Origin: an uncultured Opitutia bacterium
GTDB taxonomy: Bacteria; Verrucomicrobiota; Verrucomicrobiia; Opitutales; Opitutaceae
NCBI GenBank assembly: GCA_903902745.1
Contig: CAIUWA010000016.1
Span: 124,001-188,000, forward strand
Direction of reading: 5' to 3'
Length of the DNA stretch: 64,000 nucleotides
Part shown: positions 62,693-64,000 of the stretch, one piece after another
Numbering within the stretch: position 1 is the first letter of the stretch
Layout of the letters: the number at the start of each line of letters is the position of its first letter
Notes under the pieces: model-generated
Told to the model about the DNA's origin: nothing
What the model saw: the letters and a program-made list of their open reading frames with translations, nothing else
The model's database searches: none
Made by a program: the position numbers and the translations under genes

Positions 62693-63370
62693 AGACCTGA
62701 AGCCTCGCAAATTGCGTTTCGTTGCGCCGCGCAAATGAACCGCCGCCCCCACCGCGCCCAGCACCGCCCCGGCCAACACGTCAATGGCCACATGCTGCTT
62801 GGTGGCCAGCGTGGAGTAGACGATGCCCGCGCACCAGGCCCAGCTCACCCCGCGGGCGAATCCGCGATCCCCGATTTCACGCAGCCGGCGGTGCAGCAGT
62901 AGCGCGCAGAAAACGGCAAAGGCCACATGCAGGGAGGGACAGGCGTTGCCCGATCCGTCGACGGCCTTGAGCTGTGAAAATACGCGTTGCCCTGACCAGT
63001 CGATGTCCAGTGGGGCAACGACAGTCGGCCAGAAGAAGAAAAAGGCGAACCCCGCGAGACAGAGCCACCCTGCCGTCCGGTAGAATGCGATGATCTCGCC
63101 TTTTTCCGCGATCAATCCCGGCACGAGCGAAACATAGGGCCACAGTGAAAAATAAAGCAGCAGCGCACCGGGCCGGAATGTAATCAGCCGGTCCAGCGCG
63201 GTCACGGGCATTACCGTTACCGTGAAAACCGGGAATTTGAGGAGCAGAAAATACCCCGCGAAGAATGCCACCCCGAAAAAAAACAGGGCCGTCACCTTGA
63301 ATCCGGCGTGCGCCTTCAGCCGGGAACCGAGCGGCTGGCTCCGGACGATTTCTGAAGAAAACGGAGCCAT
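62690..63370 (-). CDS. PAP2 family membrane phosphatase
   Basis: The 226-residue protein has six hydrophobic helices. The acid-phosphatase motifs are clear in the second half: C2 is ACPSLHVAFAVF (Ser-x-x-His, catalytic His), C3 is YSTLATKQHVAIDVLAG (Ser-x...-His-x3-Asp, nucleophile His). C1 (KxxxxxxRP) is not obvious, which is common in divergent members; DIDWSGQRVFSQLK takes its place. It probably removes phosphate from a lipid-linked pyrophosphate or phosphatidate in the inner membrane. The neighbouring PEP-CTERM gene suggests a link to surface glycan recycling, but this is only context. Confidence 0.85.
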   Translation of the reverse strand: MAPFSSEIVRSQPLGSRLKAHAGFKVTALFFFGVAFFAGYFLLLKFPVFTVTVMPVTALDRLITFRPGALLLYFSLWPYVSLVPGLIAEKGEIIAFYRTAGWLCLAGFAFFFFWPTVVAPLDIDWSGQRVFSQLKAVDGSGNACPSLHVAFAVFCALLLHRRLREIGDRGFARGVSWAWCAGIVYSTLATKQHVAIDVLAGAVLGAVGAAVHLRGATKRNLRGFRS

Positions 63371-63438
63371 GCAGGTTGTGTCCGACCATGCGTGCGGCCA
63401 CGAGTTAAAGCAAAGGAAGAAGGCGAATGCGTTCCCTT

Positions 63439-63554
63439 GGTAGGGCGTGGACTCCGCTCCGCGCCGGGAATGCCACCCGAGTCCATCCGGAGCCGCTCGT
63501 TGTCAGATCATCCCCGTCCTTATGCCCGGCGCGGAGCGGAGTCCGCGCCCTACC
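63439..63554. repeat. long inverted repeat, 'GGTAGGGCG' family, overlapping a stop codon
   Basis: The arms are 63439-63468 and 63525-63554 with 29 of 30 positions pairing. The right arm contains the TAG stop (63550-63552, minus strand) of the cytochrome gene. The structure should fold immediately at the transcript's 3' end and act as a stabiliser or terminator. Confidence 0.88.
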
Positions 63555-64000
63555 GGGTACCGGCCACGTACCACTCGCCGCGCAGCCAGTCGGCAATCAG
63601 GCCGATTTCCTGCTCGGAAAGCTTCTGGTCGGCGCCGAAGGCGGGCATGCGGTCGTTGTGCGTGCCATAAAAGCGTTCGTGAGCGGAGTTGGAAATGAAG
63701 GCGACCAGCCAGTCGCGCGAGCCATAGCCCGTCAGGTCGGGGGCGCCGCCGTTCTCATCGGCCTCGTGAAATTTATGGCAGCTCGTGCAATTCATGGCGT
63801 CGCTGGCCAGCTGTTTGCGGCCCTCGGCGATGAGCGCCGCATCGCGGGTGTCGGCGACGGACTGCGCCTTGAGCCCGGCCTCGGCGGAAAGGGCGGCGAG
63901 CGCCTGCTTGAGCTGCGCCTGGTCGGCGGCGGAAAAGCCGGCAACATCCTCCTTCACGAACTTCACCATGTTGCCGCCCTTGTGCTTGCTGCCGCCGAAA
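63550..64000 (-). CDS. cytochrome c domain at the C-terminus of a respiratory protein (cut by window edge)
   Basis: The frame is open to 64000, so the protein continues upstream; at least 150 residues are visible. It reads FGGSKHKGGNMVKF at the edge and then a helical linker rich in Ala/Glu. A haem c site follows, NCTSCHKFH, with a possible axial Met in DRMPAFG. The end is WLRGEWYVAGTR. The pattern resembles the C-terminal cytochrome domains fused to cytochrome b-like subunits in Verrucomicrobia and Planctomycetes, which would place it in a quinol:cytochrome c reductase; the fusion cannot be proven here. The gene stop lies inside the palindrome. Confidence 0.72.
   Translation of the reverse strand, partial: FGGSKHKGGNMVKFVKEDVAGFSAADQAQLKQALAALSAEAGLKAQSVADTRDAALIAEGRKQLASDAMNCTSCHKFHEADENGGAPDLTGYGSRDWLVAFISNSAHERFYGTHNDRMPAFGADQKLSEQEIGLIADWLRGEWYVAGTR

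Overview
The window is a high-GC stretch of a Gram-negative bacterial chromosome. It is best explained as a member of the Verrucomicrobiota, most likely Opitutaceae. This is an inference from gene content, not from a marker gene: a TonB-dependent receptor with an N-terminal EF-hand-like insert, a DUF1552 / planctomycete-type cytochrome (DUF1592 group) pair, DUF4450 and DUF5107 proteins, a PEP-CTERM autotransporter-type repeat protein, and many intergenic palindromes. No rRNA, CRISPR array, prophage or transposase is visible. Weak Shine-Dalgarno sequences are the rule.

Region 1 (1-35 kb, all on the minus strand) is a large plant-polysaccharide locus that fits pectin, specifically rhamnogalacturonan I (RG-I) and its arabinan/galactan side chains. 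It holds a PL26/YetA-like exo-rhamnogalacturonan lyase (partial), GH51 arabinofuranosidase, GH35 beta-galactosidase, two GH43-like enzymes, a GH39-like enzyme, three rhamnogalacturonan-acetylesterase (CE12-type SGNH) genes with four catalytic domains in total, two DUF4450 putative six-hairpin glycosidases, and a DUF5107-TPR protein. A DUF1552/DUF1592 pair sits inside it, as does a two-gene unit coding for an S9-fold protein without its catalytic Ser and His and a partner that looks like a metallopeptidase without HExxH. Nearly every secreted protein has a signal peptide, so depolymerisation is periplasmic or surface-exposed.

Region 2 (35-46 kb) has a hybrid sensor kinase with a periplasmic solute-binding sensor, a tRNA with anticodon CAU (probably Ile2), a polytopic TPR protein, a 1251-residue TonB-dependent receptor with a clear terminator, and an NHL-repeat protein. 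The receptor is the obvious candidate importer for the oligosaccharides made by region 1, though this is not proven.

Region 3 (46-54 kb) contains a coiled-coil membrane protein, a possible small RNA or 29-residue ORF with its own terminator, and a 113-residue orphan on the plus strand. Then comes a minus-strand series: two ABC ATPase/permease pairs (the first ATPase is frameshifted), a large secreted protein of unknown function, and an ECF sigma/anti-sigma pair with a 4-nt overlap.

Region 4 (54-64 kb) contains a ferritin-like protein, a Gfo/Idh/MocA dehydrogenase followed by an MFS transporter (likely one unit for sugar or sugar-acid metabolism), a second ECF sigma factor, a giant PEP-CTERM autotransporter-type protein broken by a G8 tract, a PAP2 phosphatase, and the C-terminal end of a cytochrome c-containing respiratory protein.

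The intergenic spaces are unusually rich in long inverted repeats of at least four families plus a dispersed element of about 90 bp present twice. Two genes are broken only at homopolymers (A5 and G8), so assembly error must be excluded before biological meaning is given to either break.
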